Notes: generated by a model not told the origin, from the letters alone. A stretch of DNA of 64,000 nt from Methylobacter psychrophilus (GCF_025583945.1 NZ_JAOEGU010000003.1:124001-188000); one strand, 5' to 3'. Positions 46,836 to 55,654 are shown, counted from the first letter of the stretch. A program made the numbers and translations.

Positions 46836-47140
46836 GGATGATTTCACTTAAAGTCTTTTTTTTTTTACAATGGCTTGCCTGCCTCTCTAAAAAAGCTTAC
46901 GCCACGCAAAATACGGCAAAAAAAATCCTATGTTTTATCAGGTGGTTAATTACTATTGTTAAGAGAATACTTTAAGTATCAGCTTGTAAGATATGCGGAA
47001 CTCTTTAGTGGGGGATGGAATAACGAGGAAGGATATTGCGGCACTATGCTAACCGGTGATTCTTACGTAAAAAATATCAATGGATTTTATTGATACCAGG
47101 TAATTTTATGATTAAAAAACACGCAACAACAATAAAAAAG
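46836..47140. other. Non-coding gap between the dcw promoter and rnpB
   Basis: About 305 bp with runs of A/T and no supported ORF. It contains a T12 tract at 46857-46868. No tRNA or hairpin with a T-run was identified. Confidence 0.4.
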
Positions 47141-47491
47141 AAAGAGTTAGCCTGTAAGCCGGGTTCTGTCGAGAACAGTCATTCATCTAGGCTGCAAGTC
47201 ACCCTGCAGCTCAAGCAATCTACCCAGGAACCGCGCGGGCCACGCGTCTGTCCCTCTATTTGATCTTGCTCCGGGTGGGGTTTACCATGCCACTCCTGTT
47301 ACCAGTTGCGCGGTGCGCTCTTACCGCACCTTTTCACCCTTACCGATCATAAATGACAGGCGGTATATTTTCTGCGGCACTTTCCGTAGGCTCACGCCTC
47401 CCAGGCGTTACCTGGCACCCTGCCCAATGGAGCCCGGACTTTCCTCCATTTTATCTTGACGATAAAACAGCGACTGTCCAGCCAACTCTTT
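47141..47491 (-). ncRNA. rnpB: RNase P RNA (bacterial type A)
   Basis: About 350 bases on the minus strand. The 5' end GAGTTGGCTGGACAGTCGC and the 3' end ACCCGGCTTACAGGCTAACTC pair to form P1. Conserved core sequences are visible: GGAGGAAAGTCCGGGCTCC, AGGGTGAAAAGGTGCGGTAAGAGC in outline, and the block AGATGAATGACTG close to the 3' end. It is the catalytic RNA that removes 5' leaders from pre-tRNA. A T-rich stretch (CTTTCTTTTTTATTG) follows the 3' end and probably terminates it. The exact ends are estimated to within about five bases. Confidence 0.95.
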
Positions 47492-47552
47492 CACCTGCTA
47501 GTATACTGTATTAATCAAGCCAACGCTAATCCAGAAAATGATAACAACAAAA

Positions 47553-48413
47553 CTAAGCGTCTTTTTCTTTATCAATTTCCAGCGCTGCCTGGTACAACAA
47601 CTTCTTTCTAACTCCGGTAATTTCTACAGCCATTGCAACAGCGGTCTTAATAGAACACTCTCGCAATAACACCTGAAGCAATTTTTCCTGATCAGGACTA
47701 ACAACTTGCTCTTTTTTATCAACAACAGCGCCATCGACAATGACAACAAACTCGCCTTTTCTCATATTGTCATTTTGTTCTACCAATTGTAGGGCATTCC
47801 CCAAACTGGTTTTTACAATAGTTTCGTGGATTTTAGTTAATTCTCTGGCAATGACAACCTGACGATCCAAGGGTAATATTTCTGCCATATCTTGTAATGA
47901 GGCCAAAATCCGATGACAGGACTCATAAAACACCCATGTTTTTTGGGACAAAAGCCTTTCGCTAAAAAAAGCTTTACGTGCCGATGAGGTTCTCGGTAAA
48001 AAGCCCTCAAATGAAAACTGCGTAACCGGTAACCCTGCCGCAGACAATGCCGCAATTAATGCACAAGCTCCCGGAATGGGCACAACATCAAGACCTGCAT
48101 CCTTCACCATTTTCACCAGCGGCATGCCCGGATCACTTAACAACGGCGTCCCTGCATCTGAGACCAGCGCAATTGACTGCCCTTCCCGCAACTTTTCCAG
48201 CAATATCGAGGATGCTTTATCCTCGTTGTACTGATGCAATGAAACCAGTTTGTTGGTAATACCATAATGCTGTAACAGCATTTTTACGTGACGGGTATCT
48301 TCAGCGGCAATCAAATCGACTTTTTTTAATACTTCCACCGCCCTAAAACTCATATCGCCTAAATTACCTATCGGCGTAGCAACAACGTATAATTTGCCAA
48401 ACTCAGTTAACAT
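47553..48413 (-). CDS. rsmI: 16S rRNA (cytidine-1402-2'-O)-methyltransferase RsmI
   Basis: 286 residues of the tetrapyrrole-methylase (class III MTase) fold: LYVVATPIGNLGDMSFRAVEVL, AAEDTRHVKMLLQHYGI, LVSDAGTPLLSDPG, PGACALIAALSAAGLP and FYESCHRI. It adds a 2'-O-methyl group to C1402 of 16S rRNA, next to the RsmH modification. It is divergent from yraN. rnpB lies downstream on the same strand, as in Pseudomonas. Confidence 0.95.
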   Translation of the reverse strand: MLTEFGKLYVVATPIGNLGDMSFRAVEVLKKVDLIAAEDTRHVKMLLQHYGITNKLVSLHQYNEDKASSILLEKLREGQSIALVSDAGTPLLSDPGMPLVKMVKDAGLDVVPIPGACALIAALSAAGLPVTQFSFEGFLPRTSSARKAFFSERLLSQKTWVFYESCHRILASLQDMAEILPLDRQVVIARELTKIHETIVKTSLGNALQLVEQNDNMRKGEFVVIVDGAVVDKKEQVVSPDQEKLLQVLLRECSIKTAVAMAVEITGVRKKLLYQAALEIDKEKDA

Positions 48414-48460
48414 TCGATACGCTCATTTATATAACCTCTAATTAAAAGATACGACATAAA

Positions 48461-48480
48461 AATCATGGACTACCATGATT
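48461..48480. promoter_or_regulatory. Perfect palindrome in the rsmI-yraN divergent region
   Basis: AATCATGG and CCATGATT with a 4-base centre (ACTA). A dyad of this size between divergent promoters could be an operator, but no known regulator motif was matched. Confidence 0.35.
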
Positions 48481-48570
48481 GTATACAGCGCTTGTCCGGA
48501 TAGTGCCAAATTATATCAGTATCTTGGTCTTTTTATTGTTTACAGAATAAATGCCAACAGGAGATTAACC

Positions 48571-48936
48571 ATGCTGTTTACTAAACTCAAAGCCAAAGCC
48601 GCACACTTGATTCGCGGTGAAAGCGCTGAAGAACAGGCCCATAAATTTCTTGTCAATAAAGGACTAAAGCCGGTTTGCCGAAACTACCGCTGTAAAATGG
48701 GTGAACTCGATTTAATTATGACCGATCAGAAAACTCTGGTCATTATCGAAGTTCGCTACCGTAAAACAGATCAATACGGCAGCGCCGTAGAGAGTATCAC
48801 CAGAGCAAAACAATCACGTATAATAGCAGCAACGCAAAGTTATTTATCAACCCAAAAAGAAGACCGACCACTACGCTTTGATGTTGTTGCCATTTCCGGC
48901 AATGGTAACCTGGAGTGGATACAAAATGCTTTTTAA
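48571..48936 (+). CDS. yraN: YraN family endonuclease-like protein (UPF0102)
   Basis: 121 residues from the ATG at 48571, preceded by AGGAG; the longer frame from 48475 has no ribosome site. The PD-(D/E)xK-like core is visible: GESAEEQAHKFL, CRNYRCKMGELDLIM, VIIEVRYRKTDQYGSA, and FDVVAI. It resembles Holliday-junction resolvase-type folds, but the cellular role of YraN is unsettled. In E. coli it follows lpoA; here lpoA is absent. The next gene starts 15 bp later. Confidence 0.9.
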   Translation: MLFTKLKAKAAHLIRGESAEEQAHKFLVNKGLKPVCRNYRCKMGELDLIMTDQKTLVIIEVRYRKTDQYGSAVESITRAKQSRIIAATQSYLSTQKEDRPLRFDVVAISGNGNLEWIQNAF

Positions 48937-48951
48937 ACTAAAAATCACACC

Positions 48952-49536
48952 ATGAGCTTACAAGACAGAATCATTAATCATTTCTCTGACAGCATCCAAA
49001 CCCAGCAGGATGCCATGACTTACCTGTGTGAACTGATAGAGTATGCCTCACAACGACTGGTTACCACTTTACTGAATGATAAAAAAATACTCACCTGTGG
49101 CAATGGCCGCTCGGCAACCTGTGCACAACTACTATCATCAGCCATGCTTAACCAATTTGAGCGAGATCGCCCCTCATTACCGGTCATCGCGTTAACCACA
49201 GACACGGCAACCATCACCGCAATAGCCAATGACTATAACTTTGATGATATTTTCGCGAAACAACTCAGAGCACTGGGGCAAAGCGGAGATATATTAATGG
49301 TATACACCGATGGCAATAATTCAGCCAATATAGCCAAAGCGATTACCACCGCCCATGACAAAGACATATCAGTTATTGCGCTAACCGGTAACAATGGCGG
49401 CATGATTGCCCCCTTACTGCATGAAACAGATATAGAAATTCGGGTGCCGTCAAGCTCAAACGCACGCATCCAGGAAATTCATGTACTAATTACCCATTGC
49501 CTGTGTGATTTGATTGATCATCAATTATTCGGTTGA
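48952..49536 (+). CDS. diaA: SIS-domain protein, DiaA / phosphoheptose isomerase-like
   Basis: 194 residues with one SIS domain: KKILTCGNGRSATCAQLLSSAML, then VIALTTDTATITAIANDY, GDILMVYTDGNNSANI and SVIALTGNNGG. The C-terminal helix has IQEIHVLITHCLCDLI, where the His and Glu match GmhA catalytic positions. The gene position between yraN and dolP is that of diaA, the DnaA-binding initiation factor in E. coli. DiaA and GmhA are close homologues, so a heptose-synthesis role cannot be excluded. Confidence 0.8.
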   Translation: MSLQDRIINHFSDSIQTQQDAMTYLCELIEYASQRLVTTLLNDKKILTCGNGRSATCAQLLSSAMLNQFERDRPSLPVIALTTDTATITAIANDYNFDDIFAKQLRALGQSGDILMVYTDGNNSANIAKAITTAHDKDISVIALTGNNGGMIAPLLHETDIEIRVPSSSNARIQEIHVLITHCLCDLIDHQLFG

Positions 49537-49569
49537 TAACCATTTATCTACTCACTTTGAATTTAAGCC

Positions 49570-50154
49570 ATGAAAAAAATATTTTTGCCCCTTATCCTGC
49601 TTAATTGCCTTTTGATTGGTGCATGTTCGACCGCCCCAAGAAACTTCCAGGAAATAACGGAGCAAGCGTTATTACAAGACCGTCGTTCACGGGAAGCCAT
49701 TTTGATTGATAAAAATATTGAAATTGAAGCCTACTCGGAGCTAAATTCAGAAGATGATTTACTCAACCAATGTCACTTTACTATAACGGCCTATAATGGT
49801 GCCGTATTAATTACCGGGGAGACTCCTAACGAAGAATTGAAAAAAAAAATCATTGCTATCGTTCAGGTCACTCCCAATGTGAAACTAATACATGACAATT
49901 TAACTATTGCTTATCCCAGTGATTCCAGCTCGCGCACTAATGACCAATTAATTACCGAAACCGTAAAGGTAGCACTGAGTCAAATCAGAACTATGCCCGA
50001 TTTTGACCCTGCCATGATAAAAGTCATTACTGAAAATGGAATTGTTTACTTAATGGGTTTAGTCCACCGTGATGAAGGTACTGTTGTTATCAACGTTACC
50101 AGACTTCAACCCGGCATAAAACAAATCATCACACTTTTTGAATATGTTGATTGA
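49570..50154 (+). CDS. dolP: BON-domain outer-membrane lipoprotein DolP
   Basis: 194 residues. A lipoprotein signal ends in the lipobox LLIGAC, with Cys19 as the acylated residue. Two BON domains follow: about 60-115 (CHFTITAYNGAVLITGETPN) and about 130-190 (ITETVKVALSQI, VITENGIVYLMGLVHRDEG). The layout matches YraP/DolP, which supports outer-membrane integrity. It closes the yraN-diaA-dolP group. Confidence 0.88.
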   Translation: MKKIFLPLILLNCLLIGACSTAPRNFQEITEQALLQDRRSREAILIDKNIEIEAYSELNSEDDLLNQCHFTITAYNGAVLITGETPNEELKKKIIAIVQVTPNVKLIHDNLTIAYPSDSSSRTNDQLITETVKVALSQIRTMPDFDPAMIKVITENGIVYLMGLVHRDEGTVVINVTRLQPGIKQIITLFEYVD

Positions 50155-50209
50155 TAAGCCCGCTATCTTTTAACGCTAATAGTTGGTATTTTCGGAGCAA
50201 CACTTTGGT

Positions 50210-50293
50210 TTATTTTGGCGCCTGTCTCGCATTAAAACGGCGAATCAGAAGCCAAAGTAAAAAATAAACGGCTTCAAGTAAAACCAAATACAT
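50210..50293 (-). other. Possible small membrane ORF, 27 residues (weak)
   Basis: In the 239-bp gap between dolP and the flavin reductase gene. The frame starts MYLVLLEAVYFLLWLL, a single hydrophobic helix, and ends in a basic tail. No ribosome site precedes the ATG. It may be chance or a remnant. Confidence 0.2.
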
Positions 50294-50393
50294 CAAGATA
50301 TTATACTGCCCATATCGTTCACCTTTGGGTAGTAATCTACAACCTGTTGTCTATTTGAATTTTTTGTAATTTTCGTGGCTAAACAGGGACAAA

Positions 50394-50873
50394 TCATTCG
50401 TATAATGCACTACTGCCATCCATATCGCCAGTCTGGCTATATAACAATGGCTGTCCTGTATTCAACTTTGCCGCTGCAATAACTCTGCAAACGACGATTT
50501 TATGATCACCGGCATCGGTGTAATGACTAACCTCGCAATCAAAATAAGCCAGACTTGCTAATAAAATCGGCGCTCCGGCTTTACCTTTTTGCCATTGAAA
50601 ACCGCTCATTTTATCTTGAACTGAGCGACCAAAATGCTCCGCTATGGCAGATTGATCTTGCCCCAAAACATTGACCGTACAAACGCCGCCAGCTTGCAAT
50701 AACTGATAAGAATAATGTTCAGGATTAATACTAACCGCCAGCAAAGGTGGATTAAAAGAAACGGGCATCACCCACGCTGCGGTAAACGCATTTTGCCGCT
50801 CACCATCGCTGATGCCAATAACATAAACGCCACAACTGATTTGTTTAAATAATGCTTCAATATTTTCAATCAT
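50394..50873 (-). CDS. Flavin reductase-like FMN-binding protein
   Basis: 159 residues from the ATG at 50873 (MIENIEALFKQI), chosen because AGGTGG stands 5 bases before it; a GTG three codons earlier is possible. The flavin-reductase fold is seen in GVYVIGISDGERQNAFTAAWVMPVSF, PPLLAVSINPEHYSYQLL and CTVNVLGQDQ. It probably reduces flavin with NAD(P)H for a partner oxidase or oxygenase, or acts as a redox partner; the partner is unknown. A MITE-like element ends 19 bases upstream of its start. Confidence 0.82.
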   Translation of the reverse strand: MIENIEALFKQISCGVYVIGISDGERQNAFTAAWVMPVSFNPPLLAVSINPEHYSYQLLQAGGVCTVNVLGQDQSAIAEHFGRSVQDKMSGFQWQKGKAGAPILLASLAYFDCEVSHYTDAGDHKIVVCRVIAAAKLNTGQPLLYSQTGDMDGSSALYE

Positions 50874-50891
50874 GCCTGCCACCTGTATTTA

Positions 50892-51170
50892 AGGTGATAT
50901 CCGAGAATTAATAGTCCCAAGTGACACAGGATTTTTGTTTATTTACAACGACTGCAAGGACAGATATTTACTCCTGCAATATCTGCATTCACCACATCCC
51001 TGTGGATTATGCAGGAGCTAGAGCACCAACAGTAGGCTCCTTAAGAGACGCAGGAGCAGTTGCCGAGGCGGAAAAATAGGCGCGTAGCGGGCTACGTAAC
51101 TATTTTAACAACGCAGTAAATGAATAAAAAAACCAGCAAGCGGGGTATATTATTCTCAGGAAATCACCTA
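50892..51170. mobile_element. MITE-like element, copy 2 (with internal insertion)
   Basis: 279 bp bounded by AGGTGATATCC.GAGAAT and its near-complement ATTCTC.GGAAATCACCT. It shares the outer blocks of copy 1 (1252-1363), but about 150-165 bp of extra sequence lies between ACTGCAAGGA and CGCAGT, including a CGTAGC/GCTACG hairpin. No ORF is present. It sits between nadC and the flavin reductase gene, in front of both promoters' direction of travel. Confidence 0.6.
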
Positions 51171-51223
51171 AGTTCCGAGCCAAGGAAAATCACACCGAAT
51201 TGTCCCTACAAAACGGAATTTAT

Positions 51224-52054
51224 CTAACTCACCAATTTTATACGCATGGATAAATCAACCGCTTTAACATGTTTGGTTAATGCGCCGATAGAAATATAAT
51301 CAACGCCAGTTTCAGCAATACTGCGTATATTATCGAGCTCAATATTACCGGATGCCTCAAGCTCTATAGCGCTGGCAGTCAATTTTACCGCTGCGTGCAA
51401 ATCGTCAAGACTGAAATTGTCCAGCATAATCCGGTCCGGTTTTGCCGCAAGCGCCTCAATTAATTCCAGCATGGATTCAACTTCGACCTCCACCGACACT
51501 GTCGTTAGTAACCTCGCCATTACTATTGCCTTGGTAATGGAACCTGCTGCCATAATATGATTTTCTTTGATTAACACACCATCATACAAACCTATACGAT
51601 GGTTATAACAGCCACCACAGGCAACTGCATATTTTTGCGCATTTCTTAGCCCCGGAATGGTTTTTCGGGTATCCAGTACTTTACAGTCGGTGCCGGCAAC
51701 CGCATCTGCATACTGCCTGGCAACGGTTGCCGTCGCCGACAAAAGTTGTAAAAAGTTTAGCGCCGTACGCTCGCCGGTTAGTAACCCTCTCGCTGAGCCA
51801 CTTAGTTTACATAATGTGGTATTTTTTTTAACAGCCTCGCCTTCAGCTACCAACCAACTAATAGTTACATTAGTATCCAGATACTTGAATACCGCATCAA
51901 ACCACGCTTGGCCACACATTATCATATCTTCACGCGTAACCACTTCTGCAAGTGCATGGGCGGCTTCAGGAATAATGGCTACCGTTATATCTCCGGGCCC
52001 TATATCTTCATCAAGAAAGTATTTTATATCTATAATATTTAATGGAACTGTCAT
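51224..52054 (-). CDS. nadC: Nicotinate-nucleotide pyrophosphorylase (quinolinate PRTase)
   Basis: 276 residues. Family features: EDIGPGDIT near the N terminus, GERTALNFLQLLSATAT, DTRKTIPGLRNAQKYAVACGGCYNHR in outline, IKENHI, VEVEVESMLELIEAL and EASGNI, which build the active site at the domain interface. It converts quinolinate and PRPP to nicotinate mononucleotide in de novo NAD synthesis. It appears to be transcribed alone on the minus strand. Confidence 0.95.
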   Translation of the reverse strand: MTVPLNIIDIKYFLDEDIGPGDITVAIIPEAAHALAEVVTREDMIMCGQAWFDAVFKYLDTNVTISWLVAEGEAVKKNTTLCKLSGSARGLLTGERTALNFLQLLSATATVARQYADAVAGTDCKVLDTRKTIPGLRNAQKYAVACGGCYNHRIGLYDGVLIKENHIMAAGSITKAIVMARLLTTVSVEVEVESMLELIEALAAKPDRIMLDNFSLDDLHAAVKLTASAIELEASGNIELDNIRSIAETGVDYISIGALTKHVKAVDLSMRIKLVS

Positions 52055-52345
52055 AGCTTTATGTATGGGGAAATTAATAAAGTATTGTTATCCGGTATTT
52101 CGGAAACAAAATAAATAGCGTCATCAGGCTAAGTCATCGAAGCTGACTGCTTTGACTGTTGTAAAAACAATCGCCAAGATTTGATATTTTTTATAACAAA
52201 TTGGATGATAGCACCCAGTTTAACAAGTATACTGGTAATCGTAATTGCTTTTCAAAATCAACTTTAAAATCCAAACAAGCACTTCATTCATTAACATGGC
52301 TGTATGGAGAAACTTTAGACCAGTAACAGTAACGATTTAGGGCTG
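52055..52345. other. Divergent gap between nadC and the DUF4912 gene
   Basis: 291 bp with no ORF. It must contain the divergent promoters for both genes, but no strong hexamer pair or hairpin was found by eye. Confidence 0.35.
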
Positions 52346-53008
52346 ATGATGACATTTTCGCATTCAAGATATAACCCCCAAATCAGACTGTCTTCCGAAG
52401 AAATACTTGAAATTAGTCAAGAAATTAATCGAGAATTTACGCCTGTTTTTTCTACTAAAATCATAAGCCAAGCCCAACATCAAGCTTTCTCACCGAAAGA
52501 AATGCTTGAGATCAGCGAAGAAATCAGCAAGGACTTCGCTCCCATCGCATCAAACCACACACAGGAATTAATACTGCTACCCGTCGATCCTGATCATCTT
52601 TATGTTTACTGGAATCTGGTAAAAGATAAACTAATTGATGCCCAAAAAATGGCTTCCGGGCAGCAACTGACCTTAAGAATTTATGCCGAGTCTGATAAAA
52701 ATACCGATACCGGCAAACCATACTTCGACGTTGCCATTAATAGTGCCCAGGCCCAACAAAATGTTGTTCTACCGATGCATAGCCATGAAACAACGTATTG
52801 CGCAACCATTGGAAATCGTCATAAAAACAATAGCTTGACCCCATTTGCTTATTCCAATAGCGCCCATGTTCCAGCTGGAAGGATAATGCCCAATATCGCT
52901 AAAAACAGTCAGCATATGTTCAAGCCTATACCAACTCTCATCACAGCTAGTCGGGGAATCTCCTGTTACCAAAATAATAGCGCCTCCGGCCAGAAACATA
53001 ACCCGTAG
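52346..53008 (+). CDS. DUF4912 protein with tandem N-terminal motif
   Basis: 220 residues. Residues about 15-70 hold two copies of a 20-residue motif: SSEEILEISQEINREFTP and SPKEMLEISEEISKDFAP. Residues about 72-170 form a DUF4912 domain: ELILLPVDPDHLYVYWNLVKDK, LTLRIYAES and YFDVAINSAQ. The tail after 175 is low in structure. DUF4912 proteins are reported next to GH57 alpha-glucan enzymes in cyanobacteria and methanotrophs. It is 4 bp upstream of the GH57 gene, so they are co-translated. A carbohydrate-binding or scaffolding role is inferred. Confidence 0.8.
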   Translation: MMTFSHSRYNPQIRLSSEEILEISQEINREFTPVFSTKIISQAQHQAFSPKEMLEISEEISKDFAPIASNHTQELILLPVDPDHLYVYWNLVKDKLIDAQKMASGQQLTLRIYAESDKNTDTGKPYFDVAINSAQAQQNVVLPMHSHETTYCATIGNRHKNNSLTPFAYSNSAHVPAGRIMPNIAKNSQHMFKPIPTLITASRGISCYQNNSASGQKHNP

Positions 53009-53012
53009 CGAC

Positions 53013-54617
53013 ATGAAAACAGGATTTCTTGGCATCATACTCCACGCACACCTACCTTATGTGCGACACCCGGAACACGAAAGCTTTTTTGAAGAAAACT
53101 GGCTATTCGAAGCCATGACCGAATGCTATATTCCGTTAATTGGTGCACTTGACCGACTGCAAAAAGATGGTGTGGATTATCGGCTGACTCTCTCTTTATC
53201 ACCGCCACTAATTACCATGCTGCGTGATGATTTATTACAGACACGTTATCTCAAATACCTGCATAAATTACTGGAACTGGCCGAAAAAGAAATCATCAGA
53301 ACCCGTCAACAATCTGACTATCAAGAGCTGGCACAGTATTACCTCGGTTTCTTTCAAAACACGCTGGACATCTATCAGAATCACTATAACTGTGATTTAT
53401 TAACGGCTTTTAAAAAGCATCACCGCGCCGGTACGCTTGAATTAATAACCTGCGCAGCAACTCACGGCTTTCTGCCGCTGCTCAACGTTAGTGAAACAGC
53501 GGTTCGTAATCAAATCAATATAGGTGTTAAAACCTTTGAAGCCCATCTGGGTTTCTCGCCTACCGGTTTTTGGTTGCCTGAATGTGCCTACTATCCTGGC
53601 GTTGAAACGCTATTGGCCGAAGCCGGTATCAACTATTTCTTTGTTGACAGCCATGGCATTATGGACGCAACCGAGGTTCCCCGCAACGGTGTCTACGCAC
53701 CGCTGGATTGTGGCAATGGCGTCGCTGCTTTTGCACGCGATCCGGAATCATCCAGACAGGTTTGGAGCTCTCAAGAAGGTTACCCTGGTGATTTCGATTA
53801 CCGCGAATACTACCGGGATATCGGCTTCGATCTTGATTTTGACTATATCGCCCCCTATATCCTTGATGGCGAAACACGCATCAATACCGGTATCAAATAT
53901 TATCGCGTGACCGGCAAAGATTTGCCCAAGGAACTCTACAATCCTCAAAAAGCATTAGAAAAAACTCGTCAACACGCACGGGATTTTATCAACAAACGGC
54001 AACAGCAGATTGATGCGCTTGGCGCCAATATGGATAGACCACCAATAATTATAGCCCCTTACGATGCCGAACTCTTTGGCCATTGGTGGTTTGAAGGGCC
54101 GCATTGGTTAGAGTCGGTACTACGTCTGGCAAACGAAAATACCAATAACGTAGAGACCGTTAGTTGTAGTGATTATTTAAAACGGCAGACATCACATCAG
54201 ATAGCGACGCCTTGTGCATCTACCTGGGGTGACCAAGGTTATTCCAGTTACTGGATCAATGAAACCAATGACTGGATTTATCCTTTCCTACACAAAGCCG
54301 AAACCGATATGGAAAAACTGGCGTCCGATCTTCAGGGCTTGGCGGTCAATCCATTACAAACCCGTGCCTTAAATCAGGCAGCAAGATCAATTTTACTGGC
54401 ACAAGCCTCTGACTGGCCATTTATAATAAAATCAGGAACGACTATCGACTACGCGAATAAACGTATAACCGACCATCTTGCCAGATTTAACTATTTACAC
54501 GATTGTATTCGTAAAAACAGAATAAACGAACGTTATCTGGCCGCGCTGGAGATTATGGACAACATTTTTCCCGACATTGATTTTCGCGATTACAATCCCA
54601 AAAAGCGCCATGACTGA
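53013..54617 (+). CDS. GH57 alpha-1,4-glucan branching enzyme-like protein
   Basis: 534 residues. The GH57 barrel motifs are HAHLPYVRHPE at the N terminus, THGFLPLL, FWLPECAYYPG with candidate nucleophile E190, and APYDAELFGHWWFEGP with candidate acid D351. A C-terminal helical domain (about 410-534) follows with AARSILLAQASDWPF. This combination is that of GH57/DUF1957 branching enzymes, which make alpha-1,6 branches in glycogen. A short internal flexible-loop region precedes D351. Coupled to DUF4912 and to the downstream HugZ-like gene. It may shape glucan produced by amylosucrase. Confidence 0.88.
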   Translation: MKTGFLGIILHAHLPYVRHPEHESFFEENWLFEAMTECYIPLIGALDRLQKDGVDYRLTLSLSPPLITMLRDDLLQTRYLKYLHKLLELAEKEIIRTRQQSDYQELAQYYLGFFQNTLDIYQNHYNCDLLTAFKKHHRAGTLELITCAATHGFLPLLNVSETAVRNQINIGVKTFEAHLGFSPTGFWLPECAYYPGVETLLAEAGINYFFVDSHGIMDATEVPRNGVYAPLDCGNGVAAFARDPESSRQVWSSQEGYPGDFDYREYYRDIGFDLDFDYIAPYILDGETRINTGIKYYRVTGKDLPKELYNPQKALEKTRQHARDFINKRQQQIDALGANMDRPPIIIAPYDAELFGHWWFEGPHWLESVLRLANENTNNVETVSCSDYLKRQTSHQIATPCASTWGDQGYSSYWINETNDWIYPFLHKAETDMEKLASDLQGLAVNPLQTRALNQAARSILLAQASDWPFIIKSGTTIDYANKRITDHLARFNYLHDCIRKNRINERYLAALEIMDNIFPDIDFRDYNPKKRHD

Positions 54618-55104
54618 AACAAGCACACCAGAACTTGAAGAGTTTACGCGGCGTTATCATAAACTGATCTTGTCCTCGCAAACACTCACACTGTCAACCG
54701 CCTCAGCACTGGGTGTTCCTGACATTAGCTACGCACCTTTTGTGCGGGACAACGCGGGCGTCTTTTATATCTATATCAGTGAACTGGCCAGTCACACCAC
54801 CAATTTATTAAATAATCCGCTGGCATCAATTTTGTTTATACGCCCCGAAGCTGAGTCCCGTAACCTTTTTGCACGGGAACGGGTAGTATTAAGCTGTCGT
54901 GTTAAAGAAATAATGCCCGATGAGCTCATTTATACGAATCAGCTACAAGCCTTGCAGGATAAATTTGGCGAAGTTGTTGGTGTATTACGCTCATTATCAG
55001 ACTTTCATTTATTTGCTTTGCATCCAGAAAGTGGACGTTACGTTTTCGGCTTTGGTAAAGCCTTCACTATCAACAGTCATGACAGCAGCTTGCATGCTGT
55101 TTAG
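54610..55104 (+). CDS. HugZ-like pyridoxamine 5'-phosphate oxidase-family protein
   Basis: 164 residues from the ATG at 54610, which overlaps the GH57 stop by 8 bases. The split-barrel FMN-binding fold is seen in SQTLTLSTASALGVPDISYAPFV, VFYIYISELASHTTNLL and ASILFIRPEAESRN, with RVVLSCRV. The C-terminal DFHLFALHPESGRYVFGFGKAF matches the HugZ heme-utilisation group. It might degrade heme or act as a general FMN-binding oxidoreductase. Its overlap with a glucan gene is unexplained. Confidence 0.8.
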   Translation: MTETSTPELEEFTRRYHKLILSSQTLTLSTASALGVPDISYAPFVRDNAGVFYIYISELASHTTNLLNNPLASILFIRPEAESRNLFARERVVLSCRVKEIMPDELIYTNQLQALQDKFGEVVGVLRSLSDFHLFALHPESGRYVFGFGKAFTINSHDSSLHAV

Positions 55105-55128
55105 TGGCTTTTTGACCGGAAAATACGT

Positions 55129-55626
55129 GTGTTAATTTTACAAATTGTCATCAAGCAATGGGATAAAAGCCAACGAAGCGAGGCCCATGAAAATTTGCGT
55201 GCCAAAAGCCCCGATAAATATCCACTAAGCTTTCCACACGCGAGTTATGTTTGTGACCGGCAATGCATTATCGATCAGCATGGTGATGATATTCAAGGAA
55301 CTCGCGTAACATATCCTAAAATCGTCAATAAAAACATCCTGTTTGATCGCTTTCAAATTGATTTAGATACGAAAATCATGACGTATCTCGGTGCAAAATC
55401 AGCCGAGATGCGCCAAGTAATTGGCTCTGTGGATAATCAATGGATACAATGCAAATATAATTGCCGGTATAGTATTTTTGAAGCTGACCGATATTATTGG
55501 TTATATGAACAAGTGACTTTAAATGCTGTTTGTTTAAAGCAATTAAATGAAAACGTGTTTTTAAACACTGATCCTGCCATTATTTATGAAGATTTCAATG
55601 CTCTGGATACCATAAAAAAACCATAA
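55129..55626 (+). CDS. Unrecognised protein
   Basis: 165 residues, from a GTG at 55129; the frame opens after a stop at 55101 and no good ribosome site is visible. It is not obviously a known family. The sequence is rich in aromatic and charged residues: ASYVCDRQCIIDQHGDDIQ, FQIDLDTKIMTYLGAKSAEMRQ, NCRYSIFEADRYYWLYEQ, and contains Cys residues in CDRQC and CKYNC. No signal peptide or membrane helix. It may be co-transcribed with the HugZ-like gene before it and the methyltransferase after it. Confidence 0.55.
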   Translation: MLILQIVIKQWDKSQRSEAHENLRAKSPDKYPLSFPHASYVCDRQCIIDQHGDDIQGTRVTYPKIVNKNILFDRFQIDLDTKIMTYLGAKSAEMRQVIGSVDNQWIQCKYNCRYSIFEADRYYWLYEQVTLNAVCLKQLNENVFLNTDPAIIYEDFNALDTIKKP

Positions 55627-55654
55627 GACTTACGTAACACAGATAAAAAAGGTA

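Noticed and set aside
46980-47100. Small ORF of about 15 codons between mraZ promoter and rnpB
   Set aside because: Too short, no ribosome site, no similarity.
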